From the NCBI GenBank assembly GCA_964402955.1, contig CAYOEZ010000103.1, positions 1 through 15,797 of the forward strand: DNA of 15,797 nt, read 5' to 3'. The first letter of the stretch is position 1; each line of letters begins with the position of its first letter. A program made the translations under genes and the position numbers. Positions 14,303 to 15,797 of the stretch are shown piece by piece. The notes under the pieces are model-generated. The model was not told the origin of the DNA. It saw only the letters and a program-made list of their open reading frames with translations, and made no database searches. This stretch comes from CAYOEZ01 sp964402955 (GTDB lineage Bacteria; Chloroflexota; DTOL01; DAOUCN01).

Positions 14303-14518
14303 GCTCCCGCGTCGGTAACATTATCATGTGGTTGACAGCGAGGTTTGCCAACAAGAAGACAGAAAATCGTTGGCGAGGATGTAAGACTACATCAGCAGGC
14401 GTCACGCCATGCCAAGCAGATCGCTACCGCCAGCGCAACCTTAAGATTGGTCACCGGCATCCCAAACCAGCGTAACACTTTCCACTGGTCGGACGTCTCA
14501 AGATACGGGCGGTCTTGA

Positions 14519-14662
14519 AAACCACGGAGACACAGAGGACACAGAGGACACAGAGGACACAGAGTGAACTGCAACTGGGTACGCCCGTGCCCTATTGGCA
14601 TCGAGAGGCGTCAAAGCGACTGGCCAGTAGAGGTTCTCCGTGCTCGCTGTGCCTCTGCGGTG
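14519..14662. repeat. Imperfect inverted-repeat element with CACAGAG ends
   Basis: The left end reads AAACCACGGAGACACAGAGG and the right end (14633-14662) contains TTCTCCGTGCTCGCTGTGCC followed by TCTGCGGTG, the imperfect complement (about 19 of 27 positions pair). A tandem array sits inside the left arm. Repeats of the form ACCACAGAGACACAGAGG paired with their complement recur, as I know them, in Chloroflexota and other environmental genomes. No transposase is encoded. The centre (14566-14632) carries nothing recognisable. Confidence 0.65.
14529..14564 (+). repeat. Four perfect 9-bp tandem repeats (GACACAGAG)
   Basis: Four head-to-tail copies of GACACAGAG, uninterrupted, within the left arm of the CACAGAG element. 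The flanking ACCACGGA before the array looks like a degenerate further unit. Copy number may vary by slippage. Confidence 0.9.
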
Positions 14663-14707
14663 AATACAACACACTATCTTGCATTGTTTGTCCACAGGTG
14701 GCGAAAG

Positions 14708-14737
14708 TTGAACTAGATCCGTACGGTGTGGTATAAT
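14708..14737 (+). promoter_or_regulatory. Predicted sigma-70 promoter of the acidic protein gene
   Basis: TTGAAC (14708-14713), 18-base spacer, perfect TATAAT (14732-14737). Predicted start near 14744 gives a leader of about 110 bases before the ATG at 14856, long enough for post-transcriptional control, although I see no known riboswitch in it. Confidence 0.7.
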
Positions 14738-14855
14738 ATACCAAATCGCCCGCACATCATGCACGTCGGTGCGACGCCTGACGGCCAGGCCATGGCTATT
14801 TGACGCTTTCTCGATAGTGAGACAGGTGATGTTAGCTCACAATTGGAGGTCACAG

Positions 14856-15338
14856 ATGCTAGGGGACAACTCAGAGCGTGCCGCTGCGGGTCAACGGTTG
14901 CGAACCCTGGTGGCAGTACCATCTCCCCTCCCTCGCACGGAGGTTCAGCCCGAACAAGTGCCACACGAGGTGGGACAAACTCCAAGTTGGGAAGAGCAGC
15001 AGGTGAGTGAACGTGAGCGGACGAAATCCACGGAAGAGCCACAGGTGCGTGAACCTGTGCGAGCGACTCTGGAGCAAGAACCAACGTCTAGAGAGGAGGA
15101 GCGAATGATGTCCGAGCCAGCAACGTCGGTACAACACGTATCAGAGGAGCCGGCCTGGGAGTCTCATGACACGAGCGCCGAGAAGTTGCGCGTCCTCGAA
15201 GGGTTCCATCGCTGGGTGATGAGTAAGGCTGCTTCCATCGAATCACCCAACGACGACCCGGTTACCTTGCGACAGATCCTGGTCGAGATTGTTGGCGCGG
15301 CGGGCTTCGCAACCGCCCTGCTTTCGAGCAAGAAGTAG
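14856..15338 (+). CDS. Small acidic protein of unknown function with disordered middle and hydrophobic tail
   Basis: I do not recognise this 160-residue protein. Residues 1-20 are mixed; about 27-105 are rich in Glu, Gln, Pro, Ser and Thr with few hydrophobics, typical of a disordered linker. Residues 108-127 (AEKLRVLEGFHRWVMSKAAS, from 108) could be an amphipathic helix, and the end RQILVEIVGAAGFATALLSSKK (139-160) starts with a helix and carries a short Gly/Ala-rich hydrophobic patch closed by two lysines. There is no signal peptide. ATG at 14856 was chosen because GGAGGT lies five bases upstream; an in-frame ATG at 14769 has no ribosome site. A second strong ribosome site and double ATG lie inside the gene at 15094-15110. 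It stands alone with its own promoter. Hydrophobic C-terminus plus acidic linker might mean partner or membrane association, which is speculative. Confidence 0.7.
   Translation: MLGDNSERAAAGQRLRTLVAVPSPLPRTEVQPEQVPHEVGQTPSWEEQQVSERERTKSTEEPQVREPVRATLEQEPTSREEERMMSEPATSVQHVSEEPAWESHDTSAEKLRVLEGFHRWVMSKAASIESPNDDPVTLRQILVEIVGAAGFATALLSSKK
15094..15110 (+). promoter_or_regulatory. Possible internal translation start in the acidic protein gene
   Basis: AGGAGG (15094-15099), five bases, then ATGATG (15105-15110) in frame. It would give a 77-residue form that lacks most of the acidic linker and keeps the helix and hydrophobic tail. Runs of Glu codons (GAG GAG) can create such motifs by chance. Confidence 0.35.
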
Positions 15339-15386
15339 CGCCGGTGTGGCCGCGCTGCGCCAGATGAAGACTCGGGCAGGAGGCAG

Positions 15387-15533
15387 GTGATCAATTGTCG
15401 CCGGGCTGGTCTGCAAGAGGAGTTGGCGCGTGCGGGGCAACAGGCGCAGTTCACCGTGCCGTTCCACCTCCCGTTGCTTGTTTTCAACGACAGAGTAACG
15501 CATTATGTGAGGCAACGATACCCTTCAGAGTAA
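15387..15533 (+). CDS. Possible 48-residue ORF, unknown
   Basis: GTG at 15387 follows AGGAGG (15378-15383) by only three bases, shorter than usual. The frame gives VINCRRAGLQEELARAGQQA, then QFTVPFHLPLLVFNDRVTHY and VRQRYPSE before TAA at 15531-15533. The composition is protein-like and mixed, but no family is recognised. The frame is the same as that of the preceding acidic protein and there is no other stop between them, so removing the TAG at 15336 would extend that protein by 64 residues. It may be a small gene, the remnant of a longer one, or chance. Confidence 0.25.
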   Translation: MINCRRAGLQEELARAGQQAQFTVPFHLPLLVFNDRVTHYVRQRYPSE

Positions 15534-15644
15534 GATCTCAGGTGAGTCAATCCGAGCCCTTGACGCCTTCGCCTGCGGGGTATATGCTCTCTCTGTGAGG
15601 TGACGCTGCTTTGTGCCCACTGCAAAAAAGTCGTGTTCGCCCAA
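15534..15644. other. Short intergenic stretch without recognised content
   Basis: No ORF with a ribosome site, no promoter boxes near consensus and no clear dyad were seen between the tiny ORF and the palindromic element. Confidence 0.5.
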
Positions 15645-15733
15645 CCGTCATTGCGAGGAACGCCCTTTGCGCCGAAGCAATCTCATTTCCGCTCGAAACG
15701 GGGGGGATTGCTTCGCTCCGCTCGCAATGACGG
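15645..15733. repeat. Palindromic element with GTCATTGCGAG ends (copy 2)
   Basis: Starts CCGTCATTGCGAG (15645-15657) and ends CTCGCAATGACGG (15721-15733), with GAAGCAATC on the left pairing with GATTGCTTCG on the right. Total 89 bases, against 79 for the core of the copy at 7076-7154. The second half (GGATTGCTTCGCTCCGCTCG) is closer to the pattern I know for this widespread repeat than the first copy is. The outer CCAAATATG arms of copy 1 are absent. No coding content follows to the window end. Confidence 0.85.
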
Positions 15734-15797
15734 GCCCGTCCTGACCGTTCTGCAGGTGGCCCCTGCCATATTGAGCGCACCCATCCCTGGCGCCCCC

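Larger units (their letters stand above)
14303..14707. other. Gene-free stretch between dnaX and the acidic protein gene
   Basis: No convincing gene is present on either strand. The short minus-strand frames here read through the 9-bp tandem array and give simple repeats such as SVSSVSSVS, so they are not believable proteins. The only structure I can support is the CACAGAG-type inverted repeat at 14519-14662. The rest (14303-14518 and 14663-14707) shows nothing I recognise. Confidence 0.6.

Noticed and set aside
14529..14564. Tandem GACACAGAG copies considered as a CRISPR array
   Set aside because: Units are 9 bp and directly adjacent, with no spacers and no cas genes.
14827..14841. GTGA-TGTTAGC-TCAC dyad considered as a CRP/FNR-like site
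   Set aside because: The half-sites are four bases with a 7-base gap and the position is downstream of the promoter; too weak to claim.

Overview
The window looks like a metagenome-type contig piece from a GC-rich, Shine-Dalgarno-using bacterium. Gene content (AKR-ferredoxin protein, stand-alone Mop protein, GT-C membrane protein, nadC-nadA-nadB) and many short hairpin repeats between genes suggest Chloroflexota or a similar lineage. That assignment is inference; no rRNA or other phylogenetic marker is present, apart from dnaX, whose phylogeny could be tested.

Left end (1-1460): the first ~410 bases encode a filamentous-haemagglutinin-like exoprotein fragment. It runs in frame into ~190 bases from the 3' end of a metallophosphoesterase gene. 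That in turn abuts a UbiA-type prenyltransferase gene on the minus strand that has lost its C-terminal third. Two joints lie within 200 bases at the window edge, so this part is a real rearrangement scar or, more likely, an assembly chimera. Upstream of the prenyltransferase in the same operon is a 70-residue Mop/TOBE molybdate-binding protein with a clear promoter and a hairpin at the predicted mRNA 5' end.

1460-2650: a GTAGGGGC-type inverted repeat, a decayed small membrane-protein gene and a flavin reductase-like gene on the minus strand. A divergent promoter region separates these from the next operon.

2653-6894: a plus-strand operon of MFS transporter, a 709-residue protein and an AEC-family transporter. 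The 709-residue protein joins an aldo/keto reductase-like domain, two 4Fe-4S motifs and a molybdopterin-binding (MoCF) domain. Its middle contains an in-frame Shine-Dalgarno plus ATG exactly at the domain joint. This is the most unusual coding feature here.

6895-7269: two different hairpin repeat elements, followed by an extended -10 promoter.

7270-12401: a tightly packed operon of a GT-C-type membrane glycosyltransferase-like protein, nadC, nadA and nadB. The nad genes make the whole de novo route from aspartate to nicotinate mononucleotide. dnaX follows on the opposite strand, with only one base between the two stop codons.

14224-15797: the dnaX promoter, a CACAGAG-type inverted repeat with a 9-bp tandem array, a well-promoted gene for a small acidic protein of unknown function, a possible tiny ORF, and a second GTCATTGCGAG-type palindromic element. 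I saw no rRNA, tRNA, CRISPR array, transposase or phage gene.
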